Shown in pieces: positions 45,007-53,481 of a DNA stretch of 64,000 bases. The notes beneath the pieces are model-generated. The model was not told where the DNA came from. It saw only the letters and a program-made list of their open reading frames with translations, and searched no databases. Each line of letters opens with the position of its first letter. Positions within the stretch are counted from its first letter, which is position 1. Both the position numbers and the translations under genes were made by a program. The stretch spans positions 30,892 through 94,891 of IMG/VR virus record IMGVR_UViG_3300020192_000010; one strand, 5' to 3'. Origin of the DNA: a virus.

Positions 45007-45181
45007 GGTATACCTTTGGTTGAATTCTTGCCAGTTTGACTAGCTTGGAGATTACTCTCCCATCATGTCTCCAACTAATTAGAGCAATGATGTTCAACAG
45101 GTATGAAATACTATTACTATATTTTGTAATTATTTTTAATATATGTACATTATTATTTGTGGGTACCGGACGAAAGACATG
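45007..45181 (-). promoter_or_regulatory. Probable capsid gene promoter/leader region
   Basis: This spacer lies between the terminator of the decoration gene and the capsid start, so a promoter for the capsid gene should be inside. Around 45100-45150 the minus strand is very AT-rich (TATATTAAAAATAATTACAA and ATATAGTAATAG), suitable for a -10 or T4-late-like element, but no exact consensus can be fixed. The transcribed leader would then be about 100 bases. No ORF is seen. Confidence 0.4.
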
Positions 45182-45211
45182 AAAAAACCTCCAGTCTTTC
45201 GACTGGAGGTT
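45182..45211 (-). terminator. Strong intrinsic terminator with GAAA tetraloop
   Basis: Minus-strand RNA forms an 11-pair perfect stem (AACCUCCAGUC / GACUGGAGGUU) closed by the GNRA-type loop GAAA and followed by a U-tract. It begins 37 bases after the stop of the decoration gene. Confidence 0.9.
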
Positions 45212-45247
45212 ACATTTTCAATTAGCACTAAGTGCTAGCTAGTCAGT

Positions 45248-45913
45248 TCACTTGCCGAGCCAGTAGAACACTGCCATCGTGAATGCACGTGGGAGCGCGC
45301 CTGGAACGTCAGAACCTGGGGAGTTCACTGCGGACGCCAAGTTGGTTGGAGTCTTTACGAGAGAACCGTCGGTTGTGAATTCGACGAAGCGGGCCATTGT
45401 TGCGCCTGAGTTTGCCGTTCCGCCAGTTCCAAGAAGTCCTGCGGTAGATGCGGTAAGTGCCGCGCCAACTGCGATAGGAACTGATGGAGTAAGAGTTGCG
45501 GTGTCGCATGCGTCAAGAGTTACACCGTAGAGGCCCTGTGCGCCCCAAAGAGTAATCTTGCCGGAACCGGCTGCGGTGTGAGGTCCGAAGACCGTTCCGC
45601 CCGTTACAGTCTGTCCAACGGATCCGCCTACGAGGCTTCCGAAGAGCGTACCGTAGTTAGCAATACCGTCATCCGTAAGGAAGTATGGGCCTGCTGCACC
45701 GGCTCCGAGTGTAAGCGTTACAGCTGGGCGCGTCTTAGAAGTCGTGCCTGTGTATCCGTCGCTGACGTCTGCCGCTGCCTTATCAGTACCTGCGTAAGTC
45801 GTTGCTACGAACGTAGCGACTTCTCCACCTTTGAAATTGTTGAGGTCTGCGTCGAGCGCGTCGAACTGTCCTAGAGGAGCCTGCGTGCCTGGTTGAAGTA
45901 ATTTAAGAGCCAT
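45248..45913 (-). CDS. Probable capsid decoration/stabilisation protein
   Basis: 221 residues, small-residue rich (Ala, Gly, Thr), with strands such as GEVATFVATTYAG, RPAVTLTLGAGAAG and GKITLWGAQGLYGVTLD. It immediately precedes the major capsid gene and is separated from it by a strong terminator, so both are highly and separately expressed. Position and composition fit a decoration or cement protein (analogous to lambda gpD); a scaffold is less likely because the sequence is beta-rich. AGGA precedes the ATG. Confidence 0.65.
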   Translation of the reverse strand: MALKLLQPGTQAPLGQFDALDADLNNFKGGEVATFVATTYAGTDKAAADVSDGYTGTTSKTRPAVTLTLGAGAAGPYFLTDDGIANYGTLFGSLVGGSVGQTVTGGTVFGPHTAAGSGKITLWGAQGLYGVTLDACDTATLTPSVPIAVGAALTASTAGLLGTGGTANSGATMARFVEFTTDGSLVKTPTNLASAVNSPGSDVPGALPRAFTMAVFYWLGK

Positions 45914-46012
45914 GTGATTATCCTGTTTGTTGGCCGCTTGGGCCGGTCTTACATCATTGTCTTACTAAAGAGTCTTGCCATAATATATTGTTATTACCTG
46001 TTTTCAAAAAAA

Positions 46013-47398
46013 TTAATCAAGTCCGAATAAACTTTCTTCTGCTTGTGGCGCAGCAACGCCAGAAGGTGGAGCTGATTGCTGAACAGGTGAAGATGGCGCA
46101 GTTGGCTTGGCAGTTGGCTTGGCAGCTGCGGCTGGAGTATTTATTTCAGAGGTTAACTTGTCTGCCTGCGCTTGTTCGATTTTACTATCCTCAGCGTGTT
46201 TATGAACCTCTTTCATACTTTCATTGGACACATCGATTGTTCTAATAAGAGAGTTTAATTCCTTAGTGACGTCTGTCACTTTGTTATTAATCAGATTATA
46301 AATAGGTGTCTTTATCTTTGACCACATATCACCTTCGCTTTTATCTTCGAAGGCGCCTGTTTCGGCTTGACGTTTGTAGTTTCCTATTTCGGTCTTAACT
46401 GTCGCCATCTGATGAATATAATCAGATGTAATTTTTTTTATTCGCTCTTCATTTACTGAAGTTGTCTGGCCTGATGAAACTCCTGCGTAAGAATCTGCTA
46501 ACGTATGCAATTTTTCAACTTCTGCGCGAAGTTTTATCAGCACCGGGTGTGTTTTAGCTTCCGACAACTTATCAATTCTTTGAATTGTGCTGGCGCTATT
46601 GATTGATACACTTTTAGCTTTTGGCGATGTTCCGGCTACCGCTGAAAGTAATCCAGCGCTAATGCCTCCGATCCATGCTCCGGCCTTAGCTCCAACTAAA
46701 GCTCCAGCTAAGGGACCGAGTCCTGCAGCTTCTCCAACAGGTGCGGTAGCTACAGCTCCGAGGATTCCTCCGATGATGGCTCCGGCGACGCCCCCGGCGG
46801 CGGCCCCTGTACCGCCAGCAACGGCAACGTCGCCTGCATCTTCAGAAAAAAAACTTTTTACATTATCCCAGAAGTCAGCCTCTGACTTTAACTGAACATC
46901 CACGTTAGACATCTTCTCAATACAGTTATCAGCCAATGCTCGCAACTCATCTTCGCCACGAATGTCTAGGTCGTTAGCAATACGAACAAGTTCGAAAACC
47001 AATTCTTGATGCGCCTTAGCAGCCAGCTTACGATGATTAACATTACCATCATTAGGACGCAAAACCTGATTGATAATAATCTTTTGACGTTCGATATTGT
47101 TTTCAACCAAACCGTTAATCTTGTCATAAGATGGGGCAATGATAACCGGCTCAGAGTGAGCCTGTTCCATGATGTGTTTCTCTTCACCATTTGGCTGGAC
47201 CCCATAGAATATTTCCGTAGTAGACATTACTTCTGGCTTGTAAGTCTGGCGCGTAGTACGTTTCTTTCCATAAGACATATCAACATCTGGATCTGGCCCA
47301 CGTGGGTTATCGTCTTTAGCGTTCTTAACGCGAGGTGTTACTAGCCCGCGTTCATCGGCGATTCTGGCATATTCTTCAAAAATTCTGCTTCGAGTCAT
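46013..47398 (-). CDS. Internal virion candidate with glycine-zipper segment
   Basis: 461 residues. The helical N-terminus is followed by a Gly/Ala-rich hydrophobic region at about 195-265 (GGVAGAIIGGILGAVATAPV, LVGAKAGAWIGGISAGLLSA) typical of glycine zippers that insert into membranes. A helical part and a Pro/Ala tail follow. One of five large, consecutive, helical head-cluster genes; an ejected, membrane-active internal protein is a reasonable guess. No enzyme motif seen. Confidence 0.6.
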   Translation of the reverse strand: MTRSRIFEEYARIADERGLVTPRVKNAKDDNPRGPDPDVDMSYGKKRTTRQTYKPEVMSTTEIFYGVQPNGEEKHIMEQAHSEPVIIAPSYDKINGLVENNIERQKIIINQVLRPNDGNVNHRKLAAKAHQELVFELVRIANDLDIRGEDELRALADNCIEKMSNVDVQLKSEADFWDNVKSFFSEDAGDVAVAGGTGAAAGGVAGAIIGGILGAVATAPVGEAAGLGPLAGALVGAKAGAWIGGISAGLLSAVAGTSPKAKSVSINSASTIQRIDKLSEAKTHPVLIKLRAEVEKLHTLADSYAGVSSGQTTSVNEERIKKITSDYIHQMATVKTEIGNYKRQAETGAFEDKSEGDMWSKIKTPIYNLINNKVTDVTKELNSLIRTIDVSNESMKEVHKHAEDSKIEQAQADKLTSEINTPAAAAKPTAKPTAPSSPVQQSAPPSGVAAPQAEESLFGLD

Positions 47399-47443
47399 AT
47401 TCTAATCCTTGATGTAATGCAAAGTAATGTGCGGCTTTGCCCG

Positions 47444-48520
47444 TTACTGTCCTGGTTTCTCTAATTTTTGAGCAATTTCACCGACAAACAAATCAACCAA
47501 TTCAGCTTTGGAGTTAACTGTATCGCCCATAATCTTATGCGGAATATAAGTGGTACTTGGATAATGATTTCTAGAGTTGTTATCTGTAATGGCCTTCACA
47601 ACATTTTTAAACGATTGAGTCTGCATCATATCGTTTTTCTTAGTTGCAAGTTGTGAATAGCGGGACACTGCCCAGTTAGCAATTTGATTAGCTGTATCGG
47701 AGACAGCAAACCCTTCTTCCCAGTTACCATTTTCTTGTTCTGTTCCGAATGCACCGTTTGGCTTTAGATTATGAGTAATCTTGCTGCTCTTAGGAGCTGA
47801 AGGTCCACCAAACAGACCTGGAGATGTTTCTCCGTGTGGACCGGTTCCACCAACAACTCCTCGACCGAGGGCTCCAGCCTTAGCCTTTGCTACACCAATC
47901 AAGAATGTCTTGAAAATGAACTTAAGTACTTTGCCAAGAAATGTTTTAGCTACTGAAGGAGAAATGAGAAGTTTGAGTGGCTTTAGAAGCAAATCAATTG
48001 CTCCGGATGTTTTGTTGATAGAAGATTGTATAATCATCTGATCTCTAAACATCTCTTGAAGAGTGCTCATCTTCTTTAGCAATCTTTCAGTTTGCTCGGC
48101 CGTAACGTGGTCGGATGCCTGGGCAACGCCACCAAGAATAGAATCGACTCCCTTATCAACATCGCTGCCCGAGACTGTTTTCTTTGTTTGTAGCGTTTGA
48201 ACAATGTAGTTCTTTATTTTTTCAAACACATCGCCAAAACTAAATCCAAGAAGCTCGCTTGCAACGAAATAGATAAGTCCAAGCCACCACGGTGTAAAAA
48301 TCGTAACCAACCCAGTCGCAGTGAAATTGATGATGCTTTTGATCGGGTTCTCTGGATCCCACATCTTAGCGGCCTCGGCCCATAGACCAGAAGCAACAGA
48401 CTGAAATACCTCAGTGACGCCCGCTACCTTGTTGAGTGGCGATTCTTCAGACGCAGTTGTACCCATATATTTTTCAATAAGTGATGCATCGGTTAGATAG
48501 TTTGCGTCGATTAGTGCCAT
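47444..48520 (-). CDS. Internal virion candidate with hydrophobic helices
   Basis: 358 residues. A hydrophobic hairpin lies at about 65-93 (TGLVTIFTPWWLGLIYFVAS) and another apolar helix at about 190-215 (SVAKTFLGKVLKFIFKTFLI). Between them is a charged helix and after them a Gly-rich linker (GRGVVGGTGPHGETSPG). AAAGGA precedes the ATG. Like its neighbour it could be an ejected membrane-active protein; the family is unknown. Confidence 0.6.
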   Translation of the reverse strand: MALIDANYLTDASLIEKYMGTTASEESPLNKVAGVTEVFQSVASGLWAEAAKMWDPENPIKSIINFTATGLVTIFTPWWLGLIYFVASELLGFSFGDVFEKIKNYIVQTLQTKKTVSGSDVDKGVDSILGGVAQASDHVTAEQTERLLKKMSTLQEMFRDQMIIQSSINKTSGAIDLLLKPLKLLISPSVAKTFLGKVLKFIFKTFLIGVAKAKAGALGRGVVGGTGPHGETSPGLFGGPSAPKSSKITHNLKPNGAFGTEQENGNWEEGFAVSDTANQIANWAVSRYSQLATKKNDMMQTQSFKNVVKAITDNNSRNHYPSTTYIPHKIMGDTVNSKAELVDLFVGEIAQKLEKPGQ

Positions 48521-48529
48521 GATGTCCTT

Positions 48530-50098
48530 TCAGCGAGTCCTGTCGGTAGCGGCTACTATGGTTGCGTTTTTCTCTAACTTCGTTAGAAGATCCTTCCAAC
48601 CCATGAAAATTTGCTGCTGATCAGAAATGAAAGATTTATTTTGAATCAATTCAAATTCGAGAGCGTAAACTCTGTTGATGATGTAATTGAGTACATTGGC
48701 CGTGTTAGCTACGTGCTGAGCCGTATTACTTCCAGGCTTCAGTACCGCTGCCTTGAATGCATCAACCGAATTAGTTCCGGTGCTGCTTTGAAGATCATGA
48801 ATATGAATACTTGTTTTAACAAGTAAACGTAATACACTTTCTACGTTCTTCAATCCATCTACAGTGAGCGCATGAATGATTTGCATTTTATCTTCCAGAA
48901 TTGGGTCTCCAACAGGAGCGCCGATCTGTGCTGATAGCATCTGTTTAAATTTTTCTTGATTCTGCTTAATCGTCTCTTGAACAACAATAAAGAATCGTTT
49001 AATGATAATTACATCTAGAGGGTCGCCTAGCGGATTCATTCCACCAAGTGCGCTCTTGATTGTCGCAAGCATCTGGCCTGGTTTGCCCTGCTCGTTACTA
49101 TTGCCAGTACCAGTACCGCCAATATTACAAGGAAGCTGACTTAAATATTGAATATACATCTTTCGAACGTTGTCAGCCATAACTCGCGTTTTAGCCCTAT
49201 CCATAAGATAGCTAACAAACTTACATACGCCTTCGTTAGATTCGACGTCGAATGCCTGCGGCTGATCGTTTTCTTTGACGTTACGGAACTGTATTCCCTT
49301 TTCCTTAAGGAACTTAGCTACAGATTCAATGCTCTTTAGAACTTCTCCAGTTACCTGATGACGACCTTCTCCTGCGGCGGGTTGATCAATCAGTAGAACA
49401 TCTGGAAGAATATCGAATGTAAGCTTGTCTGTTTCAGGGTTACCAGGAGCGTGTCCTGGTTGCTGTCCAGGTTGACCTGGTTGCTGTCCAGGTTGACCTG
49501 GCTGGCTTGGCAAACTTGGTTTTACAATACCGAGCTTGAGTGCGTTATTCGCTTCATCTACTAGTTTGCCTAGCATGACCTTAGCTATTTGATTTTTCTC
49601 GCTCTCAGCTTGCTGCTGTAACGTTTGAAGAAACTGTGTTAAACGCGGTTTACTAACCTGAAACTTGAGACCGTCCTTTGTGACGTACTCGGCGTAAGAG
49701 GCTTTCTCTGCTTCCGGTACGGCGCCAATCCATTCAGATGCTTGTGGGCTATCGCGGAAAGCGATCTTGTCGCCCTTCTTATTCTTACGAATAAAGAAAA
49801 TAAGCGAATCTAGATCTTTGATATCCTTAGGTAGGACGTCTTTCGATGCTGCTTCTAGATTGTCTAGCAACTTGAGCGCAACAGCCGCTGCGCGCGAGGC
49901 CATGTTATCTCTGGTTTTGGCGTCAACGGGTGTGGCTGGAGTCGCGTCCGATGCCGGATTCGCAACAGCAGAATCAGGAGCGTTTGTAGCTGGAACGCCA
50001 GTCGTAGCCGGAGCTGTCTGGGCCTTCTTCTGGAATTTGTTTTCAAATTCCAGCCCAATATCCATCAATTGTTTCTTTATGTCATACACGAAACTCAT
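48530..50098 (-). CDS. Internal virion candidate with PGQ linker
   Basis: 522 residues. The N-terminus (IGLEFENKFQKKAQTAPA) carries the recurring hydrophobic-x-K-x-A motif followed by an Ala/Pro stretch. The body is mainly helical. A linker near residues 200-222 is a Pro-Gly-Gln repeat encoded by two 21-base direct repeats (plus-strand 49455-49500 region). It overlaps the downstream 365-residue gene by four bases (ATGA), so the two are coupled. No family recognised. Confidence 0.6.
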   Translation of the reverse strand: MSFVYDIKKQLMDIGLEFENKFQKKAQTAPATTGVPATNAPDSAVANPASDATPATPVDAKTRDNMASRAAAVALKLLDNLEAASKDVLPKDIKDLDSLIFFIRKNKKGDKIAFRDSPQASEWIGAVPEAEKASYAEYVTKDGLKFQVSKPRLTQFLQTLQQQAESEKNQIAKVMLGKLVDEANNALKLGIVKPSLPSQPGQPGQQPGQPGQQPGHAPGNPETDKLTFDILPDVLLIDQPAAGEGRHQVTGEVLKSIESVAKFLKEKGIQFRNVKENDQPQAFDVESNEGVCKFVSYLMDRAKTRVMADNVRKMYIQYLSQLPCNIGGTGTGNSNEQGKPGQMLATIKSALGGMNPLGDPLDVIIIKRFFIVVQETIKQNQEKFKQMLSAQIGAPVGDPILEDKMQIIHALTVDGLKNVESVLRLLVKTSIHIHDLQSSTGTNSVDAFKAAVLKPGSNTAQHVANTANVLNYIINRVYALEFELIQNKSFISDQQQIFMGWKDLLTKLEKNATIVAATDRTR

Positions 50099-51192
50099 GA
50101 CGCGGCTCCTTGACTAGCTGTGAGTCTTTCTCGAATAAACTTTATCGCACTACCTAACTCTTCCGGAGTGTTATTAGCGATGTTGTTAGCCTTTAAAAAT
50201 GAATTAAAACTATCAATTGTTTGAAGGTCGTTAAGCGTAAGCTTTGCGTATCCAGCGAGAGGCCCGCGCGCTTCATCATCATCCAGATTAAGTGACAACG
50301 GCATCTTGCCGTTATTAGTAATAACAGTCTTCTCTACGTCGTTCAAAGGCTTACGAACAGATCCTAGCAATGGTTTGTCTTGACTGATGTAGCTAGCCCA
50401 TGATGGATTTTCCATAACGCGTTGATTGAACTTTGCAACCATTTCTGTCATAGCTTTAATATTAGCAGATAATTGCTGGGCCAACTTTGCTTTGTTTGGC
50501 AACGTTGAAAGTTTATCGTCATCTTGCGGAATTTTTGCACGAAAATCAGCTATGAATTTTTTTATAAATCCAGGAGATTCTTCTCCTGCGCCCATATCTA
50601 ATGCAAACGATCCGATCATTGACATAAATTCAGAAATTGCTTTAATAGCATTATTCGTACGCGGGCCCCATATACCGTCTGCTTTATATTCGCCATTTCT
50701 ATGCGAACCAATAATCTGAAGCGTCTCTACAAGATTACGCATGCTCTTGATTTCGTTTTGATTCAAAGAGGACTGTCGCTCCTTTGTGCTCAACCCATCA
50801 GTCTTCACATAAGCTTTCGAACCGGCATCATTCGTATAATGATCGAATATAAAACTGTTAACTGCATCGTGCCCGCCAAGATAACCAGCAGTATTAGATT
50901 GTTGCGTGCCGGTGCCGGTGGGCTTGCTTTTGAATGCATCGGTACCGGCTGCTACTTGTCCGAAATTAAGAATAGACTTTTGCATTTCTGCAACAGCTGC
51001 GAAATCGGCGGGAGCAACATGCTCTTTAACTCGCGTACCTGTACCGTTGGTTTCATTATTTGGTACAGCTGGTCCCACAGTCGGTTTACCTTTATTCGTA
51101 TTCGATATCCCAGTCTGAGCTTTGCCTCCTGGCGCAATCTCCGCTGTAGGATCTGCTGCCGTATCTTTAGCACGTTCATCTAATTTTTTCAT
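50095..51192 (-). CDS. Internal virion candidate with peptidoglycan-binding-like motif
   Basis: 365 residues. The N-terminal 105 residues are low-complexity. Residues 152-190 (VETLQIIGSHRNGEYKADGI, GPRTNNAIKAISEF) match the L-x-x-x-G-x(n)-DGxWGxxTxxAI pattern of PG_binding_1 domains, which bind cell-wall peptidoglycan. The C-terminal half is helical. In a virion it might anchor an ejected protein to the wall. Overlaps both neighbours by four bases. Confidence 0.6.
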   Translation of the reverse strand: MKKLDERAKDTAADPTAEIAPGGKAQTGISNTNKGKPTVGPAVPNNETNGTGTRVKEHVAPADFAAVAEMQKSILNFGQVAAGTDAFKSKPTGTGTQQSNTAGYLGGHDAVNSFIFDHYTNDAGSKAYVKTDGLSTKERQSSLNQNEIKSMRNLVETLQIIGSHRNGEYKADGIWGPRTNNAIKAISEFMSMIGSFALDMGAGEESPGFIKKFIADFRAKIPQDDDKLSTLPNKAKLAQQLSANIKAMTEMVAKFNQRVMENPSWASYISQDKPLLGSVRKPLNDVEKTVITNNGKMPLSLNLDDDEARGPLAGYAKLTLNDLQTIDSFNSFLKANNIANNTPEELGSAIKFIRERLTASQGAAS

Positions 51193-52559
51193 TGAGATTT
51201 TCCAAGCGCCTTGAGCACAGAATTGTACACAGCGTCTGCATATGTAATTAATTCCGTCGTGCTATTGAAAGATGATTTGCCACGGAAAATGTTCAGGTTT
51301 TTACACTTTTCAGATAACTGATCTTTAGAGATAGATACTTCTTTAATACTCTCTAGAGATTTATACAGTTCTGAAAAACCTTTGAAAGCCGATTCAGCAC
51401 GATCAAATGCCATATCAAAAATGTTTATTTTTGCCGTATCGTTATCTGGAATAGGCTCATAGATTTTGTCTTCTTGATCAAGAAGAGTCTTGAACTTATT
51501 CATGCTGGTCGCAACAACGTTCTTAAATTCTTGAACCGTTCCATCCAAAACTGTATTTCCAGATACAGGCTTCTCTTCCTTTTTTGGATCAACAATCTTC
51601 TGATTCTCTTGCCACTTACCAGGGTTCTTGAACGATACCTTGTCCTTGTCATCAACTGGTGGAATCCAGTTCTGACCTTTCTCGATGCTCCAAGAAATGC
51701 TCTCTAGGTCCTTATAAATTCCTTGAAGCATTCCGATTGCTACGAGTGAAGTATCATCATCTTTGAAAACCTGACTATCAAATGTACCGCTCTGCTTTGA
51801 GGTCTTGAAGTACTCTTGGAATTTACGCAATGCATTAAGGAACTTTGGAATCGTTTCCGTTTTGCTTTGAAGCGCTTCTCTTTTGATGATATCCAGAGAA
51901 GGCATAAATGTATCGGTTATCTGTCTTGTCAAACTCTGAACACCAGCCTCTTCAGCGATACCTTTTTTACTGAATACTTGAATCAGCTGGCTGAAACGAT
52001 CTTTAATACTGTCGATGATGCTTGCGTATGCGGTACCCGCTTCTGCGGATGGCGCCGCTTCACTTACTAAAAAACTTGTACCAGACCCAATCAAAGCAAG
52101 CTTTACTTGGTTGATAACATCGTTCTTAATAGCCGCACTCTTAGTTGCTACCTCTACAGACTTCTTGTGCTCTGCAATAAGATCTTCAACTACACCGTGG
52201 CCCCCTTGAGATTCTGCGACCTCAGGGCTTCCTTCAGGGTGAGCGAACTCTAGAAGATCTTCTCCGGTTTCATCGTGTACGTTGTACAGATGTACTTCGG
52301 CCTGCTTAAGTTGAACGATGCGATCTTCAACCTTCTCCGCATAAGCAGCAAAGCCTTTGGAACGTAGCCCGGCGCAAAGCTTGAAAAGGTTTTCTTGAAC
52401 GTTGTCAGATGGCTCAAGGTTGACTTCTGGCTTGGCTTCAGCTGCGCTTTTCATAACCTTAGTTATGTGTGAAGCTTCCTTGAAAATTCCTTTTTGGAAA
52501 GCATCCTTGACGAGATTGCTCATCGTCTCACTGTGTTCAAATTTATTTTTAGACGTCAT
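51189..52559 (-). CDS. Helical internal virion candidate
   Basis: 456 residues, charged and helical throughout. Near the N-terminus KGIFKEASHITKVMKSAAEA contains two matches to the shared hydrophobic-x-K-x-A motif. A central Gly/Ala segment (LIGSGTSFLVSEAAPSAEAG) interrupts the helices. GGAG lies eight bases upstream of the ATG, and the gene is first of a coupled set of three. No family recognised. Confidence 0.6.
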   Translation of the reverse strand: MTSKNKFEHSETMSNLVKDAFQKGIFKEASHITKVMKSAAEAKPEVNLEPSDNVQENLFKLCAGLRSKGFAAYAEKVEDRIVQLKQAEVHLYNVHDETGEDLLEFAHPEGSPEVAESQGGHGVVEDLIAEHKKSVEVATKSAAIKNDVINQVKLALIGSGTSFLVSEAAPSAEAGTAYASIIDSIKDRFSQLIQVFSKKGIAEEAGVQSLTRQITDTFMPSLDIIKREALQSKTETIPKFLNALRKFQEYFKTSKQSGTFDSQVFKDDDTSLVAIGMLQGIYKDLESISWSIEKGQNWIPPVDDKDKVSFKNPGKWQENQKIVDPKKEEKPVSGNTVLDGTVQEFKNVVATSMNKFKTLLDQEDKIYEPIPDNDTAKINIFDMAFDRAESAFKGFSELYKSLESIKEVSISKDQLSEKCKNLNIFRGKSSFNSTTELITYADAVYNSVLKALGKSQ

Positions 52560-52655
52560 GCGCTAGCTCCAATGGGCAAAACCTAAAGGTATACCCTAAA
52601 TATAGTATAATACACTACTTGGCTCGTGTTTTATATTCCAGGGTTCCATTCTTCT

Positions 52656-52743
52656 GTGAACTACCTCGCCCTAAAGGGCGAGGCTTCTGAAAGTATCCGG
52701 CGAATTTATTTCGCCGGATATCGCAAGGCTCGTCCCGAGCCTT
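52656..52743 (-). ncRNA. Three tandem hairpins resembling an IS605 right end / omega-RNA scaffold
   Basis: Three perfect inverted repeats lie within 80 bases: 52664-52683 (8-pair stem, loop taaa), 52694-52720 (11-pair stem, 5-base loop) and 52725-52743 (8-pair stem, 3-base loop). The minus strand then reads GGGCGAGGTAGTTCAC. Hairpins that overlap the 3' end of tnpB and a terminal AGTTCAC-like end are what I would expect of an IS200/IS605 right end, where the omega-RNA (reRNA) of TnpB is encoded. That these are transcribed is not shown. Confidence 0.4.
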
Positions 52744-52790
52744 CTAACATTTATTGCCGCATTAATATCTCTAAAGCCACAAAAATTGCA
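52671..52790 (-). pseudogene. tnpB 3' remnant (IS200/IS605), zinc-finger end only
   Basis: A frame different from the neighbouring structural gene reads RCNFCGFRDINAAINVRRLG and TSLAISG on the minus strand, ending in TAG at 52671. The C-x2-C-G-F followed by RDINAAIN is the hallmark of the C-terminal zinc finger and third RuvC motif of TnpB/OrfB. Upstream, the frame soon meets a stop and nothing resembling the TnpB body is present, so it is a truncated relic. It overlaps the last codons of the 229-residue structural gene. Confidence 0.7.
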
Positions 52791-53460
52791 ACGTGCCGAA
52801 AGTAGGGCTAGGAGGCGCAATACAAATAGCCACTGCCGGATGCTTATCGGTGGGCTGACGAGATGTTAAAAGGCCAACTTCGCTTACGAAAAGGTTACAA
52901 TTAAGCGGGTAAGTTTGATTCGTTTCATAGATATCGGTCTCGGCAATGAACCGCTGAAACCATATTGTTACACGACCAGAACCGGCTGTCGAGTCGTCGC
53001 CGATAACATTTGGTATTTGATATCTATAAGATACGAAAGTTCTTATAGAGTCTGGCGTTCCGGAGCTTGTACTGTCATAATTAAGTTCCGTACCGGCTGG
53101 GAACGTTATTACACCATTACGTGTGTTCAACGTAACTGTTACTGTCGAAGTAAATGATCCTGGTATTACGTTTGGATTATCCAAATCCGCCCTAATATCA
53201 GCGGTCGATACATATTTGTTCGCTGAGTTAAGTATACCATCAGCCGGTACAATACGTGTTTCATTCCAAGCCGAAGCTGTAAAAGCTCTGGTTTTGAAAT
53301 CATCTATGATACCGATTGGAATTAATCCGTCACTAACTCCACATACAATCTGGTTACCAGAGGTAGTTAGCTGTGCACATTGTCCCGGTTCGAACTCAGA
53401 CGAAGGGTCGACAATGAAGCTAAATGGGATTGAATTGCCCGTCTGTATAATTCTAAGCAT
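52771..53460 (-). CDS. Beta-rich structural protein, 3' end abutting tnpB relic
   Basis: 229 residues. Mostly beta strands (SIPFSFIVDPSSEFEPGQCA, STVTVTLNTRNGVITFPAGT, YRYQIPNVIGDDSTAGSG, RVTIWFQRFIAETDIY). The last residues (FGTLQFLWL) are encoded by the tnpB-derived sequence read in another frame, so the natural C-terminus may have been replaced. No Shine-Dalgarno; CGATATAT lies nine bases upstream of the ATG. Probably a head or appendage protein; no family recognised. Confidence 0.6.
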   Translation of the reverse strand: MLRIIQTGNSIPFSFIVDPSSEFEPGQCAQLTTSGNQIVCGVSDGLIPIGIIDDFKTRAFTASAWNETRIVPADGILNSANKYVSTADIRADLDNPNVIPGSFTSTVTVTLNTRNGVITFPAGTELNYDSTSSGTPDSIRTFVSYRYQIPNVIGDDSTAGSGRVTIWFQRFIAETDIYETNQTYPLNCNLFVSEVGLLTSRQPTDKHPAVAICIAPPSPTFGTLQFLWL

Positions 53461-53481
53461 CTTAATCTCATATATCGAAGA

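Noticed and set aside
49440-49505. 21-base direct repeats as an origin or regulatory iteron
   Set aside because: They are inside a gene and encode a Pro-Gly-Gln linker in frame.
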